Shown here in pieces: positions 16,254-25,055 of a DNA stretch of 64,000 bases. Position 1 is the first letter of the stretch; each line of letters starts with the position of its first letter. This stretch comes from Streptomyces tuirus (lineage in GTDB: Bacteria > Actinomycetota > Actinomycetes > Streptomycetales > Streptomycetaceae). Below the pieces are notes generated by a model. That model saw nothing but the letters and a program-made list of their open reading frames with translations, had not been told where the DNA came from and did not search any database. A program made the position numbers and the translations under genes. The stretch spans positions 5,382,001-5,446,000 of the forward strand of contig NZ_AP023439.1 in NCBI RefSeq assembly GCF_014701095.1, read 5' to 3'.

Positions 16254-16838
16254 ATGGGTACCACCGCGCCGAACCCCCGCCGGATCACGATGACGCCCGC
16301 CGCCCGCCGCGTCCTGGCCGCCGCCGCCCGGCTGTTCTACGAGCGCGGCATCCACGCCGTCGGCGTCGACCTCATCGCCGCCGAGGCCGGCGTCACCAAG
16401 AAGACGCTCTACGACCGGTTCGGCTCCAAGGAGCAGATCGTCGTGGAGTACCTCGCGGACCGCGACGAGCGCTGGCGGGCCTTCCTCGCCGAGCATCTCG
16501 ACGCGGCGGGACCGGACCCGGGCGAGCGCGTCCTGGCGGTGTTCGACGCCTCGCGTGCGTGGGCGGAGGAGTTCGGCCCGAGGGGGTGCAGCATGGTCAA
16601 CGCCCACGCGGAGATCAGTGACCCCGCCCATCCGGCCCACCCGATCATCACCGGCCAGAAGCGGTGGATGCTCGCCCTGTTCACGGATCTGGCCTCGGAG
16701 ATCGCACCCGAGACGGCCGACTCGACGGCCCGGACGCTGATGCTGCTGCACGAGGGCGCCCTGGTCGCCCACGGCCTGGGCGTCTTCCCGGACGCCATCG
16801 CCGGGGCCCGCGAACAGGCCCGCGCGCTGCTGGCATAG
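16254..16838 (+). CDS. TetR-family regulator of the EamA transporter
   Basis: A 194-aa regulator with a helix-turn-helix at about 15-60 (FYERGIHAVGVDLIAAEAGV, then KKTLYDRFGSKEQIVVEYL). The ligand domain includes GPRGCSMVNAHAEI, a segment typical of this TetR subgroup. It faces the EamA exporter and has two related dyads in the 70-bp shared promoter, the usual layout of a self-regulating efflux repressor. Confidence 0.9.
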   Translation: MGTTAPNPRRITMTPAARRVLAAAARLFYERGIHAVGVDLIAAEAGVTKKTLYDRFGSKEQIVVEYLADRDERWRAFLAEHLDAAGPDPGERVLAVFDASRAWAEEFGPRGCSMVNAHAEISDPAHPAHPIITGQKRWMLALFTDLASEIAPETADSTARTLMLLHEGALVAHGLGVFPDAIAGAREQARALLA

Positions 16839-16877
16839 CGGACGGAACCTGTCCTGTTTCCCTCCTACGGTGATGCC

Positions 16878-17459
16878 ATGACCACTGACGACGGCACCGG
16901 CTCCCTCCCCTTCGGTACCGCGGCCGACCTGGACTCCTGGCTGACCGCCCACCCCGCGCCCCACCCCGGCCTGTGGGTCAGGGTCGCGAAGAAGGGTTCG
17001 GGCATCCCGTCCGTCAGCGCCGCCGGTGTCAACGACGTGGCGCTGTGCCACGGGTGGATCACCGGGCAGCGCAAGGGACTTGACGCGTCCTACTACCTAC
17101 AGCGGATCACCCCCCGGCGCCCGGGAAGCCTGTGGTCCATGGTCAACGTCCGGCGGATCGAGGAGCTGACCGCCGCCGGACGGATGCGGCCCGGCGGGCT
17201 CGCGGAGGTGTCGGCCGCACGGGCGGACGGCCGCTGGGAGGCGGCGTACGCGTCGCAGAAGGACGCCGAGGTCCCGGCGGACCTGGTGGCGGCGCTGAAC
17301 CGCAGTCCCCGCGCCGCCGCGGCCTTCGAGGCGCTGGGCCGCACGGACCGGTACCTGGCGATGCTCGGCGTGCTCCGCGCCCGGACGCCGGGGAGCAGGG
17401 CCGCGCAGGTGGCGGCGGCGGTGGCGAAGCTGGAGTCGGCGGAGCCGGAAAGCCGCTGA
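16878..17459 (+). CDS. YdeI/OmpD-associated family protein
   Basis: A 193-aa protein of the YdeI family (also called bacteriocin-protection or OmpD-associated). Visible signatures are a DLDSWLTAHP start, GLWVRVAKKGSG, then GVNDVALCHGWITGQRKGLD and YYLQRITPRRPGSLWSMVNV. The C-terminal half is helical and Ala-rich. The biochemical role is unknown in the family. TACGGT six bases before the ATG suggests a leaderless transcript. It converges on the trypsin gene. Confidence 0.85.
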   Translation: MTTDDGTGSLPFGTAADLDSWLTAHPAPHPGLWVRVAKKGSGIPSVSAAGVNDVALCHGWITGQRKGLDASYYLQRITPRRPGSLWSMVNVRRIEELTAAGRMRPGGLAEVSAARADGRWEAAYASQKDAEVPADLVAALNRSPRAAAAFEALGRTDRYLAMLGVLRARTPGSRAAQVAAAVAKLESAEPESR

Positions 17460-17492
17460 CTTCACCGGGCCGAGGCCGTCGCACCCACGGAA

Positions 17493-17522
17493 CGGGCCCG
17501 GCACCCCTCGGTGCCGGGCCCG
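17493..17522. terminator. Bidirectional terminator
   Basis: 13-bp stem CGGGCCCGGCACC / GGTGCCGGGCCCG with a CCTC loop, between convergent genes. Confidence 0.85.
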
Positions 17523-17534
17523 TGGAGCCGTGGG

Positions 17535-18320
17535 TCAGAGGGTCGACGCCGCCGACGCGATGGCGGAGGCGAACGTGGAGACCTCCGTGTAGACGCCGGG
17601 AGCCTCGGGACGGGCGCAGCCCTCGCCCCAGCTGACGATGCCGACCTGGATCCAGGCGCCGGCGTTGTCCTTGCGGAACATCGGGCCGCCGGAGTCGCCC
17701 TGGCAGGTGTCGACCCCGCCCGCGTCGAAGCCGGCGCAGATCTCCTCGTTCGCGACGAGGCCGCTGTAGAGACCGCCGTAGGCCTTGCACGCGGCGTCGC
17801 CGACGAACGGCACGGTCGCCTTCAGGAGGTAGCGCTGCTGGGAGCCGCCCTCACGGTTCGCGCCCCACCCGGCGACGGTGAAGTCACCGGTGTTGTACTG
17901 CGTGGTGGTGGCGATCTTCAGGGTCGGCAGGTTGATGGGCTGGGCGAGCTTGATCAGCGCCCAGTCCTTGCCGGTGCCGTTGTAGCCGGGGGCGCGCAGG
18001 ACCTTGGTGGAGCGGACCTGGACCCGGCCGCTGGAGGACTGGAGGTCGACGACCCCCGCGGTGGCGGTGATGCTCGTGTTGTTGCCGGAGGAGCCCACGC
18101 AATGCGCGGCCGTGAGCACGATCTGCTGGGTGTAGAGCGCGCCGCCACAGCCCATGGAGAGCCGGACCATGAACGGGAACTCGCCCTGCGCGGCCCGGGT
18201 CCCGCCGACGACGGGCGAGGGGGCGGCCTGGGCGGCGGAGACGGGCTGAAGGCTGGCGATCGCGAGCGCGGCGGCGCCGAGGGCCGCGCATCTCTTGAGG
18301 GCCGTGAGAAGTCTCTTCAA
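17535..18320 (-). CDS. Secreted trypsin (S1 serine protease)
   Basis: A 261-aa precursor closely resembling Streptomyces griseus trypsin as I recall it. The start is TTG 18320, because GGAAGG lies seven bases upstream and MKRLLTALKRC fits the known precursor start. The signal peptide runs to about residue 32 and the mature enzyme begins VVGGTRAAQG (37). The triad is His73 (TAAHC), Asp119 (KDWALIKL) and Ser210 (GDSGGP). Asp204 at the base of the S1 pocket predicts cleavage after Arg/Lys. It is a secreted digestive protease, usually made during development. Its promoter carries a palindrome between -35 and -10. Confidence 0.95.
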   Translation of the reverse strand: MKRLLTALKRCAALGAAALAIASLQPVSAAQAAPSPVVGGTRAAQGEFPFMVRLSMGCGGALYTQQIVLTAAHCVGSSGNNTSITATAGVVDLQSSSGRVQVRSTKVLRAPGYNGTGKDWALIKLAQPINLPTLKIATTTQYNTGDFTVAGWGANREGGSQQRYLLKATVPFVGDAACKAYGGLYSGLVANEEICAGFDAGGVDTCQGDSGGPMFRKDNAGAWIQVGIVSWGEGCARPEAPGVYTEVSTFASAIASAASTL

Positions 18321-18406
18321 CGTGATGCCTTCCGTGGGGGGTTGACTGGGGAGGTGCAACCGAAGCATCAGATTGACGAGCGCATGACAGCAGCGTGGGC
18401 AAAAAG

Positions 18407-18436
18407 AATGTCCATGTGCTGGCATGGACTGGTCAA
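18407..18436 (-). promoter_or_regulatory. Trypsin promoter with internal operator
   Basis: On the minus strand TTGACC (18436-18431) and GACATT (18412-18407) are 18 bases apart. The spacer holds the inverted repeat GTCCATG-TGCTGG-CATGGAC (18410-18429), a classic repressor position. Confidence 0.55.
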
Positions 18437-18497
18437 AATACTGCTGCTGGATTATGGGAACGCCGGGAGACTTCGCACAAGGGGCGGGAACCGGCCA

Positions 18498-18529
18498 GAC
18501 CGGCCCGGGGTGATGTCACCGGGCCGGTC
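18498..18529 (-). terminator. Terminator of the YceI gene
   Basis: GACCGGCCCGG pairs with CCGGGCCGGTC across a 10-base loop, ten bases after the YceI stop. Confidence 0.75.
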
Positions 18530-18538
18530 CCGCGGGGC

Positions 18539-19144
18539 TCACGCGTTCTTGATGGCCGAGATGTCGAAGTTGAGCTTGATCTTGTCGGACACCAGGACAC
18601 CGCCGGTCTCCAGCGCGGCGTTCCAGGTCAGGCCCCACTCGGAGCGCAGGATCTCCGCCTTGCCCTCGAAGCCGACGCGCTCGTTGCCGAAGGGGTCCTT
18701 CGCGGCGCCGTTGAACTCGAGGTCGATGGCGAGCGTGCGGGTGGTGCCGAGGATCGTCAGCTCGCCGGTGATCCGGTAGTCGTCACCGCCGAGCGCCTCA
18801 GCCTTGGTGGAGCGGAACGTCATGGCCGGGAACTCGTCCGCCTTGAAGAAGTCCGCGCTCTTCAGGTGGCCGTCGCGGTCGGCGTTGCCCGTCTCGATGC
18901 TGTCCATCACGACGTCCAGCGAGGCCGTCGACCGCGACGGGTCGGTGCCGTCGAGGTGGAGCGTGCCGGTGAAGTCCTGGAAGCTGCCCTTGACGTTGGT
19001 GACCATGGCGTGCCGGGCGACGAAACCGAGCGTCGAGTGCGCGGGGTCGATCGTGTAGTCGCCGGTCAGGGCGGCCAGCTCGGGGCTCACGGCGGCATCG
19101 GTGGCGGCGGCGGTCTGGGTGTCGTTACGGCTGAAGATGCTCAT
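18539..19144 (-). CDS. YceI-family lipocalin-like protein
   Basis: A 201-aa YceI protein, a beta-barrel that binds isoprenoid-type lipids in studied members. Motifs are LTGDYTIDPAHSTLGFVARH, then GSFQDFTGTLHL, DGHLKSADFF and GELTILGTTRTLAIDLEF, ending DKIKLNFDISAIKNA. No signal peptide is seen, so it is probably cytoplasmic. AGGAGG precedes the ATG. The upstream region holds repeated TTGAA/TTCAA motifs. Confidence 0.93.
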   Translation of the reverse strand: MSIFSRNDTQTAAATDAAVSPELAALTGDYTIDPAHSTLGFVARHAMVTNVKGSFQDFTGTLHLDGTDPSRSTASLDVVMDSIETGNADRDGHLKSADFFKADEFPAMTFRSTKAEALGGDDYRITGELTILGTTRTLAIDLEFNGAAKDPFGNERVGFEGKAEILRSEWGLTWNAALETGGVLVSDKIKLNFDISAIKNA

Positions 19145-19164
19145 GGGGTACGCCTCCTGCGCTT

Positions 19165-19230
19165 GATGTTGAATCTTTAACTACTCCAACGCGACCCACC
19201 GTAGACCTATTCCGTTCAATGTTCAACATC
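19165..19230. promoter_or_regulatory. Paired inverted motifs upstream of the YceI gene
   Basis: GATGTTGAA at 19165-19173 and its exact complement TTCAACATC at 19222-19230 face each other across 48 bp. TTCAA is also repeated directly at 19215-19226. The AT-rich motifs stand out and may bind a MarR-type regulator. No such gene is adjacent. Confidence 0.35.
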
Positions 19231-19534
19231 TTTGGCGGGTGTGTCCGCATCACGCCCGCCACCCCTCCGGACCGCTCCCGGATCTTCCCCTCCCCCTCGC
19301 GTACCCCCGCTTGGCGCAATCGCGCGCCTCGCGCGGGTGGTTCCGCCGGCAGCGGTGCCCGGCGGCCCGGCGTGCGGGCGGCCCACCGGCCCGGGGCCTG
19401 CCGGCGGCGCCGCGCCGGACCCCGGGCGGCCACCCGTGCGGTGGCGGGGTCCGGCGAGAGGGGGTTCCGTTTCCAGTGAGCGTATGGAGACAGACGAGAC
19501 CACGGCGGACGCACAGCGCAGGGGAGAGCGACTC

Positions 19535-20392
19535 GTGACACTCACCGGCTCCGGCTCGGCCTACGACCCCCCGGCGGACCCCACCCCGCGCCGCGCCACG
19601 GCCCCCGTCCCCGCCCGGGTGAACCAGTACGGGCCGCCGCGGCGGCTCGACCGGCGCGTGGCCCTGGTCACCGGCGCCTCCTCGGGCATCGGGGCGGCCA
19701 CGGCACGGCGTTTCGCGATGGACGGCTGGCAGATGCTGCTGAACGGACGCGACCGGCACCGCCTGGAGCAGACGGCGTCCGGCACCTCGGCCGTCGTACT
19801 GCCCGCCGACCTCGCCGCCCCGGGCGGCCCCCGCCTGCTCGCCCAGTCCGCGCTGCACACCACCGGCCGGATCGACGTCCTGGTCGCCGGGGCGGGCATG
19901 GGCTGGACGGGCCCCTTCACCGCCATGCCGCACACCGACATCGACCGCGTACTGACGCTGGACCTCAACGCCACGCTCCACCTCGTGCGCGAGGTGCTGC
20001 CCACCATGATCGCGGCCGGGCGGGGGCGCGTGGTGCTGCTCGGCGCGGTCGCGGGCTGCGTGCCCCTGCGGGAGGAGGCGGTGTACTCCGCCGCCAAGGC
20101 GGGCCTGGCCGCCTTCGCCGAGGCGCTGCGCCAGGAACTGCGCGGCACGGGCGTGGGCGTGACCCTCGTCGTGCCCGGCGCCGTCGACACGGCCTTCCAC
20201 ACCCGCCGCGGCAGGCCCTACGACGGCACCCGCGCCGGGCTCCTCTCGCCCGGCTGCGTCGCCGGCACGATCTGGGAGGCCGTCCGGCACAACCGCGACG
20301 AGGCCTACGTCCCCACCTGGCTGACCGTCCCGGGCCGGGTCCGCGGCCTCGCACCGGGGTTGTACCGCCGCCTGCTGAACCGCTTCGGCTGA
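19535..20392 (+). CDS. Short-chain dehydrogenase/reductase
   Basis: A 285-aa classical SDR. The cofactor motif is TGASSGIGAATARRF near residue 48, followed by NGRDRHRLEQ. The VLVAGAGMGW segment corresponds to the NNAG motif, and the active site is Tyr-x-x-x-Lys in YSAAKAGL. The start is uncertain. GTG 19535 follows AGGGGAGAG and is preferred; ATG 19484 is in frame with a poor site. The 390 bases upstream hold the YceI promoter motifs and GC-rich sequence without a supported gene. The substrate is unknown. Confidence 0.85.
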   Translation: MTLTGSGSAYDPPADPTPRRATAPVPARVNQYGPPRRLDRRVALVTGASSGIGAATARRFAMDGWQMLLNGRDRHRLEQTASGTSAVVLPADLAAPGGPRLLAQSALHTTGRIDVLVAGAGMGWTGPFTAMPHTDIDRVLTLDLNATLHLVREVLPTMIAAGRGRVVLLGAVAGCVPLREEAVYSAAKAGLAAFAEALRQELRGTGVGVTLVVPGAVDTAFHTRRGRPYDGTRAGLLSPGCVAGTIWEAVRHNRDEAYVPTWLTVPGRVRGLAPGLYRRLLNRFG

Positions 20393-20533
20393 TCCTTGGC
20401 CGGCTGTGCCCGGCGAGATGACGCCGAACGGGCCTGACCCGGGTGAGCCTCGCTCTGGCCGCCCGGCCATACCCCCGTTCCGGTCACTCCGGCCGGATCC
20501 ACCGTTCAGGTGAGCCTCTCCCCGTGGTAGGGC

Positions 20534-22912
20534 ATGGGCATGACTCCCCAGCGTCGCCTCTTCCCCCGCCGCGCGGCCGGGGCGGCCGTCCCGCTCCGGC
20601 TCAGCCGTCGCGCCCTGATGCTCGCGGTCGCCGCCCTCGCGGCGACCGGGGGCGCGGCACCGACGGACCGGGGCGCTGACGCGCCGGACGATCCGTACGA
20701 CGCCCTGCGCCGCCGCTGGCTCGGCATCTCCCTCGGCACCGGCTACGACCCCTCGGCCGAGCCCTACGCCGCCCGGCTCGCCGAGACCGGCGCGCTCGCC
20801 CGGGACCTGCGCGCGAGCATGGCCCCGGCGGCGGACTCCCTCTGGCCCGGGCACCCCTTCGACCCGCCGGCCGGCATCACCCTCAGCTACGGCCGGCTGT
20901 GGACCATGGCCCAGGCCTACGTCCAGCAGGGCACCGGCTCCACCGCCGACCCCGCCCTCCTCGCCGCCATCCTGCGCGGCCTCGACCACCTCTCCGCCAC
21001 CGTCTACAACCGCTCCACCACCCGCTACGGCAACTGGTGGGAGTGGCAGATCGGCAGCCCCCGCCTGCTGATGGACCTCACGGCCGCCCTGTACGAGGAG
21101 CTGGGGGAGGCCCGCGTCCAAGCCGCCTGCGCCGCGGTCGACCACTTCGTCCCCGACTCGGCCCTCGGCGACTACAGCGGCACCTCCACCGGCGCCAACC
21201 GCGTCGACCTGTGCCGTTCGGTGGCCCTGCGCGGCGTCCTCGGCCGCGACCCCGCCAAGATCGCCCTCGCCCGGGACGCCCTCTCCCCGGTCTTCCCGTA
21301 CGTCACCCGCGGCGACGGCCTGCACGCCGACGGCTCCTTCGTCCAGCACACCTGGGTCGCCTACTCGGGCACCTACGGCCAGGTCATGCTCGACGGCCTC
21401 GGCCGGCTCTTCGCCCTGCTCGCCGGATCCGACTGGGAGGTCACCGACCCGAACCGGCAGATCGTCCTCGACAGCGTCGAGCGCGCCTACGCGCCGCTCC
21501 TGCACGACGGACTGGTCATGGACAGCGTCAACGGCCGGGCTATCAGCCGCGGTTACCTCAGCACCGACGACCGCAAGGTGCTGCGCAGCGACCACTACCA
21601 CGGCGGTCGGCTCATCGCCGCGATCGCCCTGCTCGCGGCCGGCGCGAGCCCCGCGGAACGCGAGCGCTGGCACGCCCGCGTCAAGGGCTGGATCGAACGC
21701 GACACCGTCAGCCCGATCCTGACGGCCCCCCAGTTCGGCGTCGCCGACCTGGCCCGGCTGCACGCCATCGCCGCCTCACCCGCCCCGGCCGCCCCCGAAC
21801 CCACCGGACACCACCTCTTCGCCGCCATGGACCGGGCCGTCCACCGCGGCCCCGGCTGCACCGTGAACATCGCCATGGCCAGCGACCGCATCGCCCACTA
21901 CGAGTGCGGCAACGGCGAGAACCCCCGCGGCTGGCACACCGGCGCGGGCATGGTCAGCTGGTGGGCCGAGGGCACCGGCGACCAGTACACGGACTGGTTC
22001 TGGCCGACCGTCGACTGGTACCGCCTGCCCGGCACCACCGTCTCCACCAAGCGGCTCGCCGACCGCGAGGGCGGCGAGTGGGGCACGGCCCGCCCGGACG
22101 CGCGCTGGGTCGGCGGCACCACCGACGGCACCTACGCGGCCCTCGGCCAGCATCTCAAGGGCCTCGGCTCCACCCTCGAAGCCCGCAAGTCCTGGTTCTG
22201 CGTGGAGGACGCGGTGATCTGCCTGGGCGCCGGGATCAGCTGCTCCGACGGCGTCCCGGTCGAGACGATCGTCGACAACCGCAACCTCGGCGCATCCGGC
22301 ACCCAGCGCTTCGTCAAGGGCCCGCACTGGGCCCACCTGGAGGACCACGGCGGCTGGGTCCTGTTCGGCCGCGAGCCGAAGGCGCTGCGCGAGGACCGCA
22401 CCGGCGCCTGGTCCGACATCAACACCGGCGGCACACCGGAGCGGCGCACCCGCCGCTGGCAGACCCTCTGGCTCGACCACGGCACCGACCCCGAGGACGC
22501 CACGTACACCTACGTCCTCCTGCCCGGAGCGTCCCGCCGGGCGGTCGCGCGCCGGGCCGCCGACCGCCACTGGATGTCGGTCCTCGCCAACGACGCCGGC
22601 CGCCAGGCGGTCACCGTGCCCTCCCTCGGGTGCACGGCCGCCACCTTCTGGCAGGCGGGGGCCGCGGGCCCGCTCTCCGCCTCCGGGGGCGCGAGCGTGC
22701 TGGTCGTCCGCCGGGGCCGTACCGCTACCCTCTGCGTGAGCGAACCGCCCCGTACGGGCGAACCGCTGGAGATCGTCTGGGACCACCCGGTCCGCCGGGT
22801 CGACCGGGCGGACGAGACGGTCGAGGTGCTCTCCACAGGCCGCCGACTGCGCGTGCGCGTCACGCCGGGGAAGGTATGCGCCACCCATGCCTGTGAGGTG
22901 ACTCTCGCCTGA
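20534..22912 (+). CDS. Secreted polysaccharide lyase family 8
   Basis: A 792-aa PL8 lyase (hyaluronate, chondroitin or xanthan type). It cleaves uronate-containing chains by beta-elimination outside the cell. The N-terminus has a Tat-like signal (RLSRRALMLAVAALAATGG, residues 22-40). The alpha/alpha toroid carries the aromatic patch NWWEW (167-171) and the catalytic Asn222 (TGANRVD), His272 and Tyr281 (VQHTWVAYSGTYG). Arg335 and Arg339 follow in NGRAISRG. The spacing 222-272-281 equals that of the pneumococcal hyaluronate lyase residues. The C-terminal beta domains complete the fold. Which polymer is cut cannot be read from the sequence. Confidence 0.9.
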   Translation: MGMTPQRRLFPRRAAGAAVPLRLSRRALMLAVAALAATGGAAPTDRGADAPDDPYDALRRRWLGISLGTGYDPSAEPYAARLAETGALARDLRASMAPAADSLWPGHPFDPPAGITLSYGRLWTMAQAYVQQGTGSTADPALLAAILRGLDHLSATVYNRSTTRYGNWWEWQIGSPRLLMDLTAALYEELGEARVQAACAAVDHFVPDSALGDYSGTSTGANRVDLCRSVALRGVLGRDPAKIALARDALSPVFPYVTRGDGLHADGSFVQHTWVAYSGTYGQVMLDGLGRLFALLAGSDWEVTDPNRQIVLDSVERAYAPLLHDGLVMDSVNGRAISRGYLSTDDRKVLRSDHYHGGRLIAAIALLAAGASPAERERWHARVKGWIERDTVSPILTAPQFGVADLARLHAIAASPAPAAPEPTGHHLFAAMDRAVHRGPGCTVNIAMASDRIAHYECGNGENPRGWHTGAGMVSWWAEGTGDQYTDWFWPTVDWYRLPGTTVSTKRLADREGGEWGTARPDARWVGGTTDGTYAALGQHLKGLGSTLEARKSWFCVEDAVICLGAGISCSDGVPVETIVDNRNLGASGTQRFVKGPHWAHLEDHGGWVLFGREPKALREDRTGAWSDINTGGTPERRTRRWQTLWLDHGTDPEDATYTYVLLPGASRRAVARRAADRHWMSVLANDAGRQAVTVPSLGCTAATFWQAGAAGPLSASGGASVLVVRRGRTATLCVSEPPRTGEPLEIVWDHPVRRVDRADETVEVLSTGRRLRVRVTPGKVCATHACEVTLA

Positions 22913-23054
22913 CCTCTTTGTGCGACCCCTACAAGCGACACGCCCCCTGAGCAGTCGGAAAGGCTCAACGGCGCCACGGTTCTGTTCAGGGGTACCAGGA
23001 AAACACGCCGGAGACTGTGAGGAGTCGACGGCCCGCATTAGGCGGTCGGCTTCG

Positions 23055-23060
23055 TAAGGT
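23055..23060 (+). promoter_or_regulatory. -10 element of accB, probably leaderless
   Basis: TAAGGT lies six bases before the ATG, and no ribosome site is visible in between. Confidence 0.4.
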
Positions 23061-23066
23061 CACTAC

Positions 23067-24650
23067 ATGACCGTTTTGGATGAGGCGCCGGGTGAGCCGA
23101 CCGACGCGCGCGGACGCGTGGCCGAACTGCACGAGATCCGTGCGCAGGCACTGGCCGGACCGAGCGAGAAGGCGACCGCGGCGCAGCACGCCAAGGGCAA
23201 GCTGACCGCGCGGGAGCGCATCGAACTCCTCCTGGACCCGGAGTCCTTCCGGGAGGTCGAGCAGCTGCGCCGGCACCGGGCCACGGGCTTCGGCCTGGAG
23301 GCCAAGAAGCCGTACACGGACGGTGTGATCACCGGCTGGGGCACGGTGGAGGGCCGCACGGTCTTCGTCTACGCCCACGACTTCCGCATCTTCGGCGGCG
23401 CCCTGGGCGAGGCCCACGCCACGAAGATCCACAAGATCATGGACATGGCCATCGCGGCCGGTGCCCCGCTGGTGTCGCTGAACGACGGCGCCGGCGCCCG
23501 CATCCAGGAGGGCGTCTCGGCCCTCGCCGGCTACGGCGGCATCTTCCAGCGCAACACCAAGGCCTCGGGCGTGATCCCGCAGATCTCGGTGATGCTCGGC
23601 CCGTGCGCCGGCGGCGCGGCCTACAGCCCCGCCCTCACCGACTTCGTCTTCATGGTCCGCGAGACCTCGCAGATGTTCATCACCGGCCCCGACGTCGTCA
23701 AGGCGGTCACCGGCGAGGAGATCACGCAGAACGGCCTCGGCGGCGCCGACGTCCACGCCGAGACCTCCGGCGTCTGCCACTTCGCCTACGACGACGAAGA
23801 GACCTGCATCGCCGAGGTCCGCTACCTGCTCTCGCTGCTCCCGCAGAACAACCGCGAGAACCCGCCCCGCACCGAGCCCTCGGACCCGGCCGACCGCCGC
23901 TCCGACGTCCTGCTGGACCTGGTCCCGGCGGACGGCAACCGGCCGTACGACATGGCCAAGGTCATCGAGGAGATCGTCGACGACGGCGACTACCTCGAGG
24001 TCCACGAGCGCTGGGCCCGCAACATCATCTGCGCGCTGGGCCGGATGGACGGCCAGGTCGTCGGCATCGTCGCCAACCAGCCGCAGGCGCTCGCCGGTGT
24101 CCTGGACATCGAGGCCTCCGAGAAGGCGGCCCGTTTCGTTCAGATGTGCGATGCATTCAACATTCCGATCATCACTCTTCTGGACGTCCCCGGCTTCCTC
24201 CCGGGCGTCGACCAGGAGCACGGTGGCATCATCCGCCACGGCGCGAAGCTCCTCTACGCCTACTGCAACGCGACCGTGCCGAGGATCTCCCTGATCCTGC
24301 GCAAGGCCTACGGAGGTGCCTACATCGTCATGGACAGCCAGTCCATCGGTGCCGACCTCACCTACGCCTGGCCGACCAACGAGATCGCGGTCATGGGCGC
24401 GGAGGGTGCGGCCAACGTCATCTTCCGCCGTCAGATCGCCGACGCCGAGGACCCCGAGGCCATGCGGGCCCGCATGGTCAAGGAGTACAAGTCCGAGCTG
24501 ATGCACCCCTACTACGCGGCCGAGCGCGGCCTGGTCGACGACGTCATCGACCCCGCCGAGACGCGCGAGGTGCTGATCAAGTCCCTCGCCATGCTCCACA
24601 CGAAGCACGCGGACCTGCCGTCCCGCAAGCACGGCAACCCGCCGCAGTAA
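23067..24650 (+). CDS. accB: Acyl-CoA carboxylase beta subunit (carboxyltransferase)
   Basis: A 527-aa carboxyltransferase that transfers CO2 from carboxybiotin to acetyl- or propionyl-CoA, giving malonyl-CoA for fatty acids and polyketides. The crotonase-like halves are clear: SLNDGAGARIQEGVSALAGY and GPCAGGAAYSPALTDF in the first, then LDVPGFLPGVDQEHGGIIRHG and AYGGAYIVMDS in the second. Residue 420 is Ile in GGAYIVM. In Streptomyces, PccB has Asp at this site and AccB has Ile, which published work links to acetyl- versus propionyl-CoA preference, so this is AccB. AccE follows in the same operon. Confidence 0.95.
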   Translation: MTVLDEAPGEPTDARGRVAELHEIRAQALAGPSEKATAAQHAKGKLTARERIELLLDPESFREVEQLRRHRATGFGLEAKKPYTDGVITGWGTVEGRTVFVYAHDFRIFGGALGEAHATKIHKIMDMAIAAGAPLVSLNDGAGARIQEGVSALAGYGGIFQRNTKASGVIPQISVMLGPCAGGAAYSPALTDFVFMVRETSQMFITGPDVVKAVTGEEITQNGLGGADVHAETSGVCHFAYDDEETCIAEVRYLLSLLPQNNRENPPRTEPSDPADRRSDVLLDLVPADGNRPYDMAKVIEEIVDDGDYLEVHERWARNIICALGRMDGQVVGIVANQPQALAGVLDIEASEKAARFVQMCDAFNIPIITLLDVPGFLPGVDQEHGGIIRHGAKLLYAYCNATVPRISLILRKAYGGAYIVMDSQSIGADLTYAWPTNEIAVMGAEGAANVIFRRQIADAEDPEAMRARMVKEYKSELMHPYYAAERGLVDDVIDPAETREVLIKSLAMLHTKHADLPSRKHGNPPQ

Positions 24651-24685
24651 CCCTGCGGACATCTTCCTCACGGAGACTGACACCC

Positions 24686-24880
24686 ATGGAATCGCCTGAC
24701 ATCCGCGTCGAGAAGGGCCACGCCGAGCCCGAGGAGGTCGCCGCCATCACGGCCATCCTCCTGGCCCGCGCCGCAGCCCGCCCCACGGACCCGACCCCGG
24801 CCCACCGCGGCCGCGTCAAGGCAGGCTGGCGCCGCCTGGAACGCGAGCCCGGCTTCCGCGCCCCGCACAGCTGGCGCTGA
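24686..24880 (+). CDS. accE: Acyl-CoA carboxylase epsilon subunit
   Basis: A 64-aa protein starting MESPDIRVEKGHAEPEEVAA and ending WRRLEREPGFRAPHSWR, the pattern of the small epsilon subunit found only in actinobacterial acyl-CoA carboxylases. It binds the alpha and beta subunits and raises activity. It lies 35 bases after accB with a GGAG site, and a terminator follows. Confidence 0.9.
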   Translation: MESPDIRVEKGHAEPEEVAAITAILLARAAARPTDPTPAHRGRVKAGWRRLEREPGFRAPHSWR

Positions 24881-24889
24881 CCCCGGATC

Positions 24890-24920
24890 AAAGAAGGCCC
24901 CTCGTAGAGGGGCCTTCTTT
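24890..24920 (+). terminator. Terminator of accB-accE
   Basis: Perfect 14-bp stem AAAGAAGGCCCCTC / GAGGGGCCTTCTTT with a 3-base loop and a T-rich 3' side. Confidence 0.9.
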
Positions 24921-24924
24921 GCTT

Positions 24925-24980
24925 GGGGGCGCGGGGCCGCATCACTGTGCGGTTCCGCCGCGCGGGCGCGACCAGCCCCC
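24925..24980. repeat. Dispersed intergenic repeat, copy 1
   Basis: GGGGGCGCGGGGCCGC, then GCGCGGGCGCGACCAGCCC. The same word set recurs at 40399, 48869 and 61260, always just after a gene end. Confidence 0.6.
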
Positions 24981-25004
24981 CACAAACCCGCACCCGGCAA
25001 CGCA

Positions 25005-25040
25005 ACAGCCCCCGGCAGCCCAGAGGCCGCCAGGGGCTGT
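25005..25040 (-). terminator. Terminator of the cvn2 operon
   Basis: ACAGCCCC pairs with GGGGCTGT around a GC-rich inner loop, 16 bases after the cvnD2 stop. Confidence 0.6.
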
Positions 25041-25055
25041 CCCACAGCAGGAGAA

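Noticed and set aside
19232..19534. In-frame N-terminal extension of the SDR protein
   Set aside because: Pro/Gly/Ala-rich sequence unlike SDR enzymes, overlapping the YceI promoter motifs; a good ribosome site precedes GTG 19535.
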